Positions 36,038 through 45,312 of a DNA stretch of 64,000 nt are shown piece after piece. A model generated the notes under the pieces. It made no database searches. It was not told the DNA's origin and saw only the letters and a list, made by a program, of their open reading frames with translations. The stretch's first letter is position 1; the number at the start of each line of letters is the position of its first letter. Source of the DNA: Streptomyces griseoluteus (GTDB taxonomy: Bacteria > Actinomycetota > Actinomycetes > Streptomycetales > Streptomycetaceae); assembly GCF_004784465.1 (NCBI RefSeq), contig NZ_SRRU01000003.1:62001-126000 (forward strand), written 5' to 3'. The translations under genes and the position numbers were made by a program.

Positions 36038-38398
36038 GTGACCGAGGCAGGGCGGGGGGCGGACGCCGATGACGCCACGGGTGCCGCTGACGGCGCCGGG
36101 GGCGCCGACGGAGTCCGGCGTGGGCGTGGCCGGCGCGCGGCGCCGAAACGGGCCTGGGGACGCCGTGCCCAGGAGCCGGACCGGCAGGAGCCCCAGAACA
36201 CCCCGGATGCGGCGGCGTTCGAGCCCGAGGCCACCATGCAGCTCCGGGTCGGCACCATCCGGCCCGACGAGACGATGCAGCTCAAGATCGTCGCGTTGGA
36301 CGGCACCCGACCCGCACCGAAGCCCGAGCCGAAGGCCACCGAGGAGTCCCGCGCCCCCCATCCCTCCCGCGTCCTGGCGCCGCTGCTGACCGTCCTCGCC
36401 GTACTGCGCCGTCTGCTCGCCCCGGCCACCGCCAGGCTCTCCCCCTACGCCGAACTCGCCGCGCCGTACGTCCGCAAGCTGCGCCCGGAGTACCCGCGTC
36501 CGGGCCGGGAGGACTGGCGGCGCTGGCTGCCGTCCTGGCGGCAGTGGCTCGCGGGCTGGCTCGCCCTGGCCGGCCTCTCCGGCCTCTTCCTGACCGTGGC
36601 CTACGCGGCGACCGACGTCCCCACCAACCTCAACTCCTACGCCACCCAGCAGGACAACGTCTACTTCTGGTCCGACGGCACCCCGATGGCCCGGACCGGC
36701 TGGGTGCGCCGGCAGGCGATGCCGCTCAAGGACATCCCGGAGGGCGTGCGCTGGGCGGTGCTGGCGGCGGAGAACGAGAGCTTCTACTCCGACCCCGGCA
36801 TCTCCGCCAAGGGCATCACCCGTGCCCTGTGGCGCACGGTCGGCCAGGGTGACACCGAGGGCGGCTCCACGATCACCCAGCAGTACGTCAAGAACGTCTA
36901 TCTGAACCAGGACCAGAACCTGACCCGCAAGCTCACCGAGGCGATGATCGCCCTCAAGCTCGACAACCGGATGAGCAAGGACAAGATTCTCGAGGGCTAC
37001 CTCAACACCAGTTGGTTCGGCCGCGGCACCTATGGCATCCAGCGCGCCTCGCAGGCGTACTACGGCAAGGACGTCAGCAAGCTGAACCCCAGCGAAGCAG
37101 CCATGCTCGCCTCGCTGCTCAAGGGCGCCGGCCTGTACGACCCCACGCTCAGCGCGGCCAACCACCGCCGGGCGGTGGAGCGGTGGTCGTGGATTCTCGA
37201 CCGCATGGTCAAGATCGGCAAGCTCTCTCCGGCAGAGCGCGCCAAGTACACCAAGTTCCCGGAGCCGATCAAGACGCTCCAGATCTACGACACCGGCAAG
37301 CAGAGCGACTACCTGGTGGAGCTGGCGTCGCAGTACGCAAGGAAGAACGCCCATCTGTCGGACAAGGAGTTCGACCTCGGCGGGTACCAGATCTACACCA
37401 CCTTCGACCGCAAGCGGGAGAGCGAGCTGACCGACGCGGTCACCAAGGCCCGCGAGGCAGCGCTGAAGAAGGACCCCAAGGCCGCGCGCACCGCGCACTA
37501 CGGCGCCGCCTCGGTCGCCACCGACGGCCGGATCGTCGCTGTCTACGGCGGCCCCGACCACCGCAAGCAGGGCTACAACGAGTCCAACGCCACTACGGTG
37601 CCCGCTGGTTCGGCCTTCACACCCTTCGTCTACGCGGCGGGTCTCGAGAACGGTGTGCACAAGACCCGCGAGGGCCCGGCCACCCCGGTCACCCCGGAGT
37701 CCGTGTACAACGGCGACGACGCGGTGCCCGTCACCACCCCCGAGGGCCCCTACTGGGACCGCAGCGGCAAGAAGGTCGCCGCGCACAACGACGGCAAGCG
37801 CTCCTACGGCCCGGTCTCCCTGCGCCAGGCGCTCGCCCGCTCGGTGAACACGCCGTTCATGCAGCTCGGCATGGACACCGGGCTGGAGAACGTGAAGGCG
37901 ACCGCGCAGGCGGCCGGGCTGCTGCCGTCCAGCTTCGGCCCGGCGACGCCCAACCTGTCGCTCGGCACCTCCACGCCCAGCACGATCCGCATGGCCAGCG
38001 GCTACGCCACCTTCGCGGCGGACGGCCGGCACACCGAGCCGTACTCGGTGCGCCGGGTCACCCGCAACGGCGCCGGTGTCCGCCTGGACGCGCCCGACCG
38101 GCGCCGGGCGGTACGCCCCGAGGTCGCCCAGCAGGTCAGCGAGGCCCTCGCGGACAACTTCCGCGCCTTCCATCCCACCGCCGCGGCGACCACCCCCGCC
38201 GCCGGAAAGGACGGGACCACCGACAAGGACACCGCGCTCTGGTACACGGGCACCCTCAAGTCGGTGTCGACCGCGATCGTCGTCTACCGCATCGACCTGG
38301 GCAAGAGCCTGGAACCGCTGCCGCTGGACGGTCTGGCCGGCACCCGTGAGAACAGCGTGCCGTTCGGAATCTGGTCGCGGGCCATGGGCGTGGGCTGA
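36038..38398 (+). CDS. class A penicillin-binding protein-like glycosyltransferase with degenerate transpeptidase domain
   Basis: 786 residues starting at GTG 36038. A long cytoplasmic N-terminus (1-165) precedes one membrane span (about 170-190), then a GT51 glycosyltransferase domain (about 205-385) with the catalytic region VLAAENESFYSDPGIS, GGSTITQQYVKN and a further KILEGYLNTSWFGRGTYGI. The C-terminal domain (about 440-760) has the transpeptidase fold but S525 lies in AGSAFTPF, so the SxxK lysine is Thr528, and KTG is KDG at 724-726; SVN (602-604) is kept. It should polymerise glycan but is unlikely to cross-link or to bind beta-lactam normally. A deacetylase-like gene follows 74 bases on. 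Confidence 0.85.
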   Translation: MTEAGRGADADDATGAADGAGGADGVRRGRGRRAAPKRAWGRRAQEPDRQEPQNTPDAAAFEPEATMQLRVGTIRPDETMQLKIVALDGTRPAPKPEPKATEESRAPHPSRVLAPLLTVLAVLRRLLAPATARLSPYAELAAPYVRKLRPEYPRPGREDWRRWLPSWRQWLAGWLALAGLSGLFLTVAYAATDVPTNLNSYATQQDNVYFWSDGTPMARTGWVRRQAMPLKDIPEGVRWAVLAAENESFYSDPGISAKGITRALWRTVGQGDTEGGSTITQQYVKNVYLNQDQNLTRKLTEAMIALKLDNRMSKDKILEGYLNTSWFGRGTYGIQRASQAYYGKDVSKLNPSEAAMLASLLKGAGLYDPTLSAANHRRAVERWSWILDRMVKIGKLSPAERAKYTKFPEPIKTLQIYDTGKQSDYLVELASQYARKNAHLSDKEFDLGGYQIYTTFDRKRESELTDAVTKAREAALKKDPKAARTAHYGAASVATDGRIVAVYGGPDHRKQGYNESNATTVPAGSAFTPFVYAAGLENGVHKTREGPATPVTPESVYNGDDAVPVTTPEGPYWDRSGKKVAAHNDGKRSYGPVSLRQALARSVNTPFMQLGMDTGLENVKATAQAAGLLPSSFGPATPNLSLGTSTPSTIRMASGYATFAADGRHTEPYSVRRVTRNGAGVRLDAPDRRRAVRPEVAQQVSEALADNFRAFHPTAAATTPAAGKDGTTDKDTALWYTGTLKSVSTAIVVYRIDLGKSLEPLPLDGLAGTRENSVPFGIWSRAMGVG

Positions 38399-38472
38399 GC
38401 CCCCCGCCACCGCCGCCCGCCCCACCCCTTCCCGGCTCCTCAACCCGCAACCCGCCCCGGAGATCGATCCGT

Positions 38473-39747
38473 ATGAAGTCGTCGAGCACAGGCCGCCGTC
38501 GCAAGGCACGCACCCCCGAGGGCCGCCGCGTGACGCGCCCCGCCGTCCTCGCGCTGGCCGTGCTGCTCGTGCTCGTCTCCACGGTCACGGGGTATCTGCT
38601 GCTCGACCACGAGGACGACACAGCCTCCGCGGTCTCCCCCGCCAAGGAGCCCGGCGCGTCCGCGGAGCCGGAGTGGGACGGGAAGACCAAGGTGCTCGGG
38701 GACGGCTCCACCTCCTACACCGGGCCGCAGCAGGGCACGTTGAAGCCCGTACGCCTCAAGCCCGGTGAGAAGCCGCCCCAGTTCGTCGTCTTCTCCTGGG
38801 ACGGCGGCCTGGAGGGCAGCGACCATCTCTTCTCGCACTACCGCCGGCTGGCCAAGAAGTACAACGCCCACATGACGTTCTTCCTCACCGGCATCTACCT
38901 GCTGCCGAAGGCCAAGAAGGACCTCTACCACCCCCCGCAGCACTCCCCCGGCGCCGCCGCGATCGACTACGCCACCGACGAGCACATCCGCGAGACCGTG
39001 GAGCAGTTGCGCGAGGCGTACGAGGACGGCAACGAGATCGGCACCCACTTCAACGGGCACTTCTGCGGCGCCAAGGGCGGCGGCGACTGGAGTGTCGAGG
39101 AGTGGAAGAGCGAGATCGACCAGTTCTACTCGTTCGTGGAGCACTGGAAGTCCAACACAGGCTACAAGGACATCGACCCGCTGCCCTTCGACTTCAGGAA
39201 GGAGGTCACCGGCGGCCGGGCGCCCTGTCTGGAGGGCCAGAAGAACCTGCTGAAGGCCATCAAGAGCTACGGCTGGCGCTACGACGCGAGTTCCGCGGGC
39301 GACTTCCAGATCTGGCCGGCGAAGAAGGACGGCGTCTGGGACTTCCCGCTGCAGATGCTGCCGTACGAGTCCGGCAAGTACCAGGGCCTGTCCATGGACT
39401 TCAACTTCCTGTACAACCAGTCGGACGGCGAGACGCAGGGCAACGCGGCCGAGTTCCCCAAGTGGGAGCAGCAGACGGTCGATTCGTACATGGCCGGTTT
39501 CAACCGGGTGTACTACGGGAGCCGGGCGCCGCTGTTCGTCGGCAACCACTTCGAGGACTGGAACGGCGGCATCTACATGCGGGCCATCGACCAGGTGGTC
39601 AAGAACGTGTGCACCAAGAAGGGCGTGAAATGCGTGTCCTTCAAGGAACTGGCCGACTGGATGGACGTCCAGACACCCGAGACGCTCGCGCGGCTGCGCA
39701 CCCTGGACCCCGCTCAGTCGCCTGACTGGTCGTCGGTCGTCAAGTGA
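38473..39747 (+). CDS. exported polysaccharide-deacetylase-like protein
   Basis: 424 residues with an N-terminal membrane anchor (about 24-45). The remainder resembles carbohydrate esterase family 4: FVVFSWDGG in place of the usual [17 protein letters not shown], and the metal-binding His-x3-His in [12 protein letters not shown], with [14 protein letters not shown] near the end. It probably acts on the outside on peptidoglycan or another glycan. Placement just behind the glycosyltransferase PBP suggests they work on the same polymer. Because the first motif is altered, catalysis is inferred rather than certain. Confidence 0.75.
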   Translation: MKSSSTGRRRKARTPEGRRVTRPAVLALAVLLVLVSTVTGYLLLDHEDDTASAVSPAKEPGASAEPEWDGKTKVLGDGSTSYTGPQQGTLKPVRLKPGEKPPQFVVFSWDGGLEGSDHLFSHYRRLAKKYNAHMTFFLTGIYLLPKAKKDLYHPPQHSPGAAAIDYATDEHIRETVEQLREAYEDGNEIGTHFNGHFCGAKGGGDWSVEEWKSEIDQFYSFVEHWKSNTGYKDIDPLPFDFRKEVTGGRAPCLEGQKNLLKAIKSYGWRYDASSAGDFQIWPAKKDGVWDFPLQMLPYESGKYQGLSMDFNFLYNQSDGETQGNAAEFPKWEQQTVDSYMAGFNRVYYGSRAPLFVGNHFEDWNGGIYMRAIDQVVKNVCTKKGVKCVSFKELADWMDVQTPETLARLRTLDPAQSPDWSSVVK

Positions 39748-39877
39748 CCCGTGAAACAGTCTGGTTCCACTTGTGCATCCTGCCTTCACACCCGCCGCAC
39801 ACGGCGTGCGAAGATGCGTTCGCCCGGTCTCTGTCACCGGAGTCCCGGTCTGTGTACCGGCGTAGAGGGGAACATCA

Positions 39878-41056
39878 TTGAAGTCAAGAAAATTGAGCCG
39901 TAAGCGGAGCCGCGCCACCATAATCTCGGCGGCGGCCGCCTCTGTGGTGGCGGGCGTCGCCCTGCTGCCGAACTGGAGCGCGGGCGCGGCGGTCACCGAC
40001 GACCCGACCGTCGACACGGCGACCAAGGCGACCTTCCAGCGGCTGGCGGACGCGGTCTTCACCGACCGCACCCAGGCCCTGGTGGGCGGTGCTTCGGAGG
40101 ACCGCGAGCAGCGGACCTCCGGTTTCTCCGGCGATGTGCGCCTGTCCGGCACGCAGTCGCGCCAGGAGGACTCCGCGCTCGACCAGTTGCGCGGCCGCAA
40201 GAGCCGTCTGGCAGCGCTGGGCGAGCAGTACAGCGCGGGCAGCACCAGCGTGAAGCTGGACGCCACGCAGGTCAAGGGACGGCGTGCCACGGTGGCCGTC
40301 ACCGAGACCACGTCGCTCACGTACAAGAAGGTCACGGGCAACGAGCCCCCGACCACGGGGTTCCAGGCCCACCACGAGCTGACCTTCCAGGCGGACCGCG
40401 GTGGCAACTGGCAGCTCACGCGCATCAAGGACACCGACGAGGGTTACCTCGCGGTGAACCAGGTGGCGAAGCCCGAGGTCGCCAAGCCGACGGTGAAGGC
40501 GGACGACGGCCCGCCGGACGCGCCTCGCGCGGCCACCACGCGGCCGGCTCCGGCGAAGCCGAAGACCCTGACGGGTACCGGTTATGACTACAAGGCCATG
40601 ACCGCGTACGCGACGAAGTACTGGAGCAAGTACAACACCGAGTACCCGGACTTCAACGGGGCCGGCGCCGGTGGTGACTGCACCAACTTCGTCAGCCAGG
40701 CGCTGAAGGCGGGTGGCTGGAAGCACGTTCCCGGTTACACGAACGACTTCCACAAGTGGTTCGGTACCGCCGACATCCAGTCGGACTCCTTCGTGGGTGT
40801 GAACGAGTTCTCCTGGTTCGCGCTGTCCTCGAAGCGGGTCACGAGCCTTGCGAATGTCTACCAGGCCGACATCGGCGATGTCATCCAGATGGACTTCAAC
40901 AAGGACGGGTCCAAGGACCACACGATGATCGTCACCAAGCGCGACGCCCAGGGCGTGCCCTACGTGACGTACCACTCCACCAACACCTACAACCGGTCGG
41001 TGGCGAGCCTCGTCGCGTCCTACCCGACGGCGGCGTTCTACGCCTACCGCACCTGA
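39878..41056 (+). CDS. secreted amidase-domain (PF12671-type) protein
   Basis: 392 residues from the TTG at 39878, seven bases after AGAGGGGA. Signal peptide about 1-37 (ending SAGAAV), then a ~170-residue N-terminal domain and a linker rich in Lys/Pro/Ala, then a C-terminal putative amidase/cysteine-peptidase domain (about 235-392) with the catalytic segment GGDCTNFVSQALKAGG, an Asp/His-bearing DGSKDHTMIVTK and YHSTNTYNR. Likely cuts peptide bonds in the cell wall or exported peptides. A strong terminator follows. Third gene of the apparent wall-related group. Confidence 0.82.
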   Translation: MKSRKLSRKRSRATIISAAAASVVAGVALLPNWSAGAAVTDDPTVDTATKATFQRLADAVFTDRTQALVGGASEDREQRTSGFSGDVRLSGTQSRQEDSALDQLRGRKSRLAALGEQYSAGSTSVKLDATQVKGRRATVAVTETTSLTYKKVTGNEPPTTGFQAHHELTFQADRGGNWQLTRIKDTDEGYLAVNQVAKPEVAKPTVKADDGPPDAPRAATTRPAPAKPKTLTGTGYDYKAMTAYATKYWSKYNTEYPDFNGAGAGGDCTNFVSQALKAGGWKHVPGYTNDFHKWFGTADIQSDSFVGVNEFSWFALSSKRVTSLANVYQADIGDVIQMDFNKDGSKDHTMIVTKRDAQGVPYVTYHSTNTYNRSVASLVASYPTAAFYAYRT

Positions 41057-41069
41057 TGAGGTGACCGAG

Positions 41070-41102
41070 GACCCCCGCCCGGCAGCCCGCCGGGCGGGGG
41101 TC
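41070..41102 (+). terminator. strong rho-independent-type hairpin
   Basis: GACCCCCGCCCGG (41070-41082) and CCGGGCGGGGGTC (41090-41102) pair perfectly over 13 bases, followed by TTC, just after the amidase gene. Confidence 0.8.
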
Positions 41103-41202
41103 TTCGCGCGTCCGGACCCTGGTGGTCCTTTGCCGCGTGGCGGGCCGTGGATAAAGTCGGCCGTCGACCGGGTTCGGGTGGTGTGGGCTTCAGGGGGCGT
41201 GG

Positions 41203-41829
41203 ATGAGCCGGTACGCGCGGTTGGCGTTCACCAAGAATGTGCGGGGTGTGCAGGAGGAGCGGGGCAGTGCGCAGGCGATGGCGCGGCTGCTGGCTCAGGA
41301 CACCGAGGAGCCGGACCGGCTGGGGCCGGACGAGGCGGACTTCATCATGGCCCGCGACGGGTTCTACCTGGCCAGCACCGGGGAGGACGGCTGGCCGTAC
41401 GTCCAGTTCCGGGGCGGCCCGCCGGGCTTCGTGCATGTGCTGGACAGCGGCACGCTGGCCTGGGTGGAGGTGCGCGGCAACCGGCAGTACATCACCGCGG
41501 GCAACCTCCGCTCCGACGACCGGGTCTCGCTGTTCTTCATGGACTACGCCAACCCCACCCGGCTGAAGATCTTCGGCCGCGCGGAGACCCGTGATCCGGC
41601 CGAATTCCCGGAGCTGCACGAGCGATTGTCCGATCTGCGCACCGACGGCCCGCTGGAGCAGCTCATGCTGATCCGGGTGGAGGGCCTGTTCTGGAACTGC
41701 CCCAAGCACATCACCCCTCGCTACTCGGAGCCGGAGCTGGCCGAGGCGCTGGAGCCGGTGCGGGAGCGGCTGCGGATGCTTGCGGAGGAGAACCTGGAGC
41801 TGCGGGAACAGCTCCGGGCGCGGGACTGA
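41203..41829 (+). CDS. pyridoxamine 5'-phosphate oxidase-like flavin-binding protein
   Basis: 208 residues of the PNPOx-like split-barrel family: FIMARDGFYLASTGEDGWPYVQ with GGPPGFVHVLD and RVSLFFMDYANPTRLKIFGRA are typical of flavin-nucleotide-binding proteins. The C-terminus is a short Glu/Leu-rich helix (EPVRERLRMLAEENLELREQ), perhaps a coiled coil for dimer formation. It lies next to, but points towards and is separated by a terminator from, the phenazine operon, so I do not count it as a cluster gene, though a flavin enzyme beside phenazine genes is noteworthy. Confidence 0.8.
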   Translation: MSRYARLAFTKNVRGVQEERGSAQAMARLLAQDTEEPDRLGPDEADFIMARDGFYLASTGEDGWPYVQFRGGPPGFVHVLDSGTLAWVEVRGNRQYITAGNLRSDDRVSLFFMDYANPTRLKIFGRAETRDPAEFPELHERLSDLRTDGPLEQLMLIRVEGLFWNCPKHITPRYSEPELAEALEPVRERLRMLAEENLELREQLRARD

Positions 41830-41853
41830 GGCGGCGCCGGCGGTCCACGGGCC

Positions 41854-41891
41854 GCGGCGGCGGAACCCCTCGGCGGGGTTCCGGCCGCCGC
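41854..41891. terminator. bidirectional terminator at the left border of the phenazine cluster
   Basis: GCGGCGGCGGAACCCC (41854-41869) pairs with GGGGTTCCGGCCGCCGC (41875-41891) with a single bulge and a five-base loop, between the convergent PNPOx-like gene and the last gene of the phenazine operon. It marks a sensible cluster boundary. Confidence 0.75.
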
Positions 41892-41909
41892 GTGCTCAGG
41901 GACCCGGCG

Positions 41910-42734
41910 TCACTGTGCGGCGAGCCGGGCGCGGATCAGCCACAGCCGGTTGGCGAAACGGCGCCCGCGCGGCTGGACGTCGTACGGCCAGCGACCCTCC
42001 CCCGCGCCGGGCTGGCCCGGCTCCTTCAGCGACTCGACCTCCCAGCCGTTGGCCTCCAGGAACGGCTCCGGCTCGTCGGTGCCGAAGATCCACGGCGTGC
42101 CGTCCTCCGCGAGCCGGTCGAGGAACGGCTTGGAGAAGGGGCTGCGCAGCAGGGTCCGGCCGAGGATGTCGAAGGCCAGGTGGCTGCCGGGCGCGGAGGC
42201 GGAGGCCAGCAGGCGCAGCAGCCCGGCGGCCTGCTCCTCGGTGAGGAAGAAGGTCAGCGCCTCGGCGACCCACAGCGTGGGCCGGGTCCGGTCGAAGCCC
42301 GCCGCCTCCAGGTCGGGCAGCCACTCCTTGGTGAGGTCCGCGGAGACCTCGTGGCGCCGCACGCCGGGCTTGGCACCCAGCGCGTCGAGGCGGCGCCGCT
42401 TCTCGGTGATGAGCGGGCCGTGGTCGACCTCGTAGACGTCGACGTCGTCGGGCCAGTCGAGCCGGAAGGCGCGGGTGTCCATCCCCGCGGCGATCAGCAC
42501 GACCTGGCCTGTCGAGCCGTCCGCGAGCAGGTCGCGGATGGCGTCGTCCAGGAAGCGGGTGCGGATGGAGATGAACGGCAGCAGACCGCCGCCGACATAG
42601 CGGTCGATCAGCTCGAACCCCTTGGGCTCGGCGAGGTCGCGGGCCAGCGGGTCGACGTAGAGGGCGTCCTCGCGCTCGGACTCCAGGGCGCGGGCGGCGG
42701 CCATCCACTGTGCGGTGTACGAAACGGCGTGCAT
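41910..42734 (-). CDS. leucine carboxyl methyltransferase-type (LCMT) SAM methyltransferase, phenazine tailoring
   Basis: 274 residues from ATG 42734. It belongs to the PF04072/TIGR00027-like group used for O-methylation in polyketide and other pathways: ARALESEREDALYVDPLA near the N-terminus, VVLIAAGMDTRAFRLDWP as SAM motif, and VAEALTFFLTEEQAAGLL. It is the last gene of the phenazine operon, 56 bases after the LuxC-like gene. A methoxyl on the ring (as in griseoluteic acid) or a methyl ester are the likely products; which one cannot be read from sequence. Confidence 0.85.
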   Translation of the reverse strand: MHAVSYTAQWMAAARALESEREDALYVDPLARDLAEPKGFELIDRYVGGGLLPFISIRTRFLDDAIRDLLADGSTGQVVLIAAGMDTRAFRLDWPDDVDVYEVDHGPLITEKRRRLDALGAKPGVRRHEVSADLTKEWLPDLEAAGFDRTRPTLWVAEALTFFLTEEQAAGLLRLLASASAPGSHLAFDILGRTLLRSPFSKPFLDRLAEDGTPWIFGTDEPEPFLEANGWEVESLKEPGQPGAGEGRWPYDVQPRGRRFANRLWLIRARLAAQ

Positions 42735-42790
42735 GGGTGTGGTGGTCCCTTCGACAAGTGCTCGATCTGGCAGGTCGGTTGGTGGGCGGC

Positions 42791-44182
42791 TCAGGTGCGG
42801 ATGACCGCCTTGGTGCGCATCAGGAAGTCGCCGAGGAAGCCGTCGTGCGGCAGTCCGGGCGCGATGCGGTAGGTGGGGGTGTCGCCGACGTAGACATTGC
42901 CGATGGTGGGCTCGTCCAGCAGCCGGTCGATCAGTTCCTCCCGGGTGGTCAGGGCGGTGACGACGAGGCTGTCGCGCAGGACGGCCGTGCCGGCCTCGGG
43001 GGTCCAGGGCGCCACCCAGACGCAGGGGAAGGGCAGTTCGACGCCGAGCTGGGCCGCGTCGGGCCGGTCGACCTGGTGCACGGCGGGCCGCAACGCCGCA
43101 CTGCCGTCTCCGAGTTCGGCCACGACCCCCTCCGCGCCCAGCCAGGGCCGGGTGCCCGCCGCCCGGTTGGCCAGATGGGCACCGAACGCACGTGCCGTGG
43201 CGACGGGCTGGACCGGCAGTACGGCCTTGTCGTCCTCCGGCGCGAGCGCGGGCAGCGCGCCGAGCCGTTCGGCGAGGGCGGCGCACAGCGGTTCCGGGTC
43301 GCCCTCCACGAGGACGGCGGTGGCGTTGACGCAGCCGGTGCCGCCGTGGTGGCTGACCGAGTCGACGATGGTGTCCAGGTGCTCACGCCAGTCCACGTCG
43401 GCGGTGACGAGGATCTTGGACCGGCCGGGCCCCTGGGTCAGCACCGCCGGGTCGGTCCGGTGGCGTCGGACCGCGTCGTCGCCGCCGTACACCATGCCGA
43501 GGTCGGCGCCGCGCAGCAGCTCGTCGGCCAGCTCGTGCCCGGTGGGCAGGAACGCCACCTGGTCCGGCCCGAGCCCGGCCTCGCGCAGCGCGGTGATCAG
43601 ACGGTACGGGGTGAACGGCTCCCGGCGCGAGGGGCGGACGGCGACCCGGAAGCCGAGCGCCAGCGCCTCGGGCCAGAGGCTGTGGGTGCCGGGGTGGTTG
43701 CCGGCCGCGTTCACCGCGAACACCTCGCCGCGCCGGGTCCACACCGCGCGCCCGGCGCGGGTGAGCGGGTCCCGCCAGTCGTCGCGGGCGTCCACCGGCC
43801 TGGCCCGCCGCGCGCTGTCGTACGCGGCCGCCAGGCGCTCACCGATGGCGCGGGTCGCGGTGCGGACGACCCCGAGGGGCACTCCCCCGACCCGGCTGAC
43901 GAGGTGCTCGTGCTCGGCGACGGTCAGCCCGCCCACCCGGCCGGTGGTGAACAGCTCGGCCGCACGGGCCAGTACGGCGGCCCGCCGGTCGGGGGCCGCA
44001 GGCTCGGCACGGCGCAGCGCGGTCAGCGCGCGGTGCAGGAACACTCCGGGCACCAGGCTGAGCTGGGCGACCGGCGCGCCGGAGACATCGGTGACCGTGA
44101 GCCGGTTGCGGGCGCGGTACGGGCCCCTCGGTCCGAGCGCGTCGAGCTGGGGCAGTTCCTCCTCTTCCAGCGCGGGCGGCAT
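42791..44182 (-). CDS. LuxC/EhpG-like acyl reductase (aldehyde-dehydrogenase superfamily)
   Basis: 463 residues of the LuxC-type acyl-CoA/acyl-protein reductase family. The nucleophilic cysteine is Cys284 in HHGGTGCVNATAV, and the NADPH-binding part includes FAVNAAGNHPGTHSLW. It overlaps the LuxE-like gene by one base (TGATG), which fits a two-component carboxylic acid reductase: the partner adenylates and transfers, this enzyme reduces the thioester to an aldehyde. In Pantoea agglomerans EhpF and EhpG are proposed to reduce phenazine-1,6-dicarboxylate in griseoluteate synthesis. No luxAB genes occur, so bioluminescence is excluded as a role. Confidence 0.85.
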   Translation of the reverse strand: MPPALEEEELPQLDALGPRGPYRARNRLTVTDVSGAPVAQLSLVPGVFLHRALTALRRAEPAAPDRRAAVLARAAELFTTGRVGGLTVAEHEHLVSRVGGVPLGVVRTATRAIGERLAAAYDSARRARPVDARDDWRDPLTRAGRAVWTRRGEVFAVNAAGNHPGTHSLWPEALALGFRVAVRPSRREPFTPYRLITALREAGLGPDQVAFLPTGHELADELLRGADLGMVYGGDDAVRRHRTDPAVLTQGPGRSKILVTADVDWREHLDTIVDSVSHHGGTGCVNATAVLVEGDPEPLCAALAERLGALPALAPEDDKAVLPVQPVATARAFGAHLANRAAGTRPWLGAEGVVAELGDGSAALRPAVHQVDRPDAAQLGVELPFPCVWVAPWTPEAGTAVLRDSLVVTALTTREELIDRLLDEPTIGNVYVGDTPTYRIAPGLPHDGFLGDFLMRTKAVIRT

Positions 44183-45291
44183 CAGTAGACCCCCTCGATG
44201 ACCGTCTCGTTCTCGAAGGTGCCGACCGGCGCGATGTCGGCGACGGAGTCCCCGATCCCGCCCTCGGGCGGCCGGACGCGGGTGGCCAGGTCGCGTTCGA
44301 GGTTGTTGGGCAGCAGGAAGGACTTGCTGACGTGGTGGGCGACCACCCGCCCCCGCTCCCCGTAGGGGACGGGCCGGCCGGTCTCGGGGTCGACCACGCC
44401 GAAGGTGACCCAGGGGTCGAGCGTGTCGAAGACGCAGGGCCCGTCGTCGGGCAGGCCCGGCCGCTCCCCCGCGAAGCCGAGGATCATCGTGCTGCCGTAG
44501 TTGCCGCTGAGGACGGTGTCGGGGAAGACCTCCGTGCGGTACAGGTGGCGGGAGTCGGCGTCCATCTGGGTGCCGCCCCAGCGGATCGCCCGGACCTTGT
44601 CGTTGACGAGGTCGACCAGGTCGTCCCGGCGGGCCAGCCGCTCCAGCAGGGGCGGGGTGATGGTCATGACCCCGATGTCCTGGGTGCGCAGCACCTCGGC
44701 GGCCTGGTCGATCACGTGCTCCGCGTAGGCGCCCGCCTCGGGCCCCCGGCCCTCGGCGATGGTCCGCTTGACCCAGCGCGGGTCGAGGTCGACACGGAAC
44801 CCGTACCGGCCGTGGGTGGCGGCGGAGCGCTGGAAGTACTCACCGACGATGTGCGGGCCGCCGGGCACCAGGCCGAGCCAGTCGGCGCCGCGCGGGAAGC
44901 CGTGCGCGTCGAGCGCCTCGTTGCTCCAGTGCAGGGTGCGCTCCAGCCAGTCCCGCAGCAGCACGACGCGCTTGGGGGCACCGGTGGTGCCGCCGCTCTC
45001 GTAGACCCCGATCACGTCGGGGCGGTCGCCGTAGCCGCGTGGGACGAGGTCGGCGGCGGGCACGTGCCGCAGTTCGGCGGCGACGTTGGGGAAGCGGGCC
45101 AGGTCGGCGTGGGTGCGGATGTCGCGGCGGGGGTCGAAGTCGAAGGCGGTGGCCCGCTTGAGCCAGAACGGCGATCCGGTGTCCGGGTCGAAGTGCCAGG
45201 CCATGGCGGCCTGGACGAAGGCGTCCGGGTCGGGGCGGGTGCCGTGCGGCGGTTCGAGGATGCGGTCGGTCTCGGCGATGTCCAGCGTCAT
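44182..45291 (-). CDS. EhpF/LuxE-like adenylating enzyme for a phenazine carboxylate
   Basis: 369 residues, a compact ANL-superfamily enzyme without the usual C-terminal domain, as in LuxE and EhpF. The P-loop-like motif ESGGTTGAPKRVV lies at 98-110; SGNYGSTMILGFAGE is the A5-like region. It should convert a phenazine carboxyl to an acyl adenylate and hand it to the LuxC-like partner encoded immediately downstream. Neighbouring phz genes make phenazine-1,6-dicarboxylate the best candidate substrate. It starts 22 bases after the VOC gene. Confidence 0.85.
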   Translation of the reverse strand: MTLDIAETDRILEPPHGTRPDPDAFVQAAMAWHFDPDTGSPFWLKRATAFDFDPRRDIRTHADLARFPNVAAELRHVPAADLVPRGYGDRPDVIGVYESGGTTGAPKRVVLLRDWLERTLHWSNEALDAHGFPRGADWLGLVPGGPHIVGEYFQRSAATHGRYGFRVDLDPRWVKRTIAEGRGPEAGAYAEHVIDQAAEVLRTQDIGVMTITPPLLERLARRDDLVDLVNDKVRAIRWGGTQMDADSRHLYRTEVFPDTVLSGNYGSTMILGFAGERPGLPDDGPCVFDTLDPWVTFGVVDPETGRPVPYGERGRVVAHHVSKSFLLPNNLERDLATRVRPPEGGIGDSVADIAPVGTFENETVIEGVY

Positions 45292-45312
45292 GGCGCGTCC
45301 CAGGTCGGATGG

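Noticed and set aside
42791..45291. A bioluminescence-type fatty acid reductase role for the LuxC/LuxE-like pair.
   Set aside because: No luxA, luxB or luxD-type thioesterase is present, and the genes sit in the middle of a phenazine operon.
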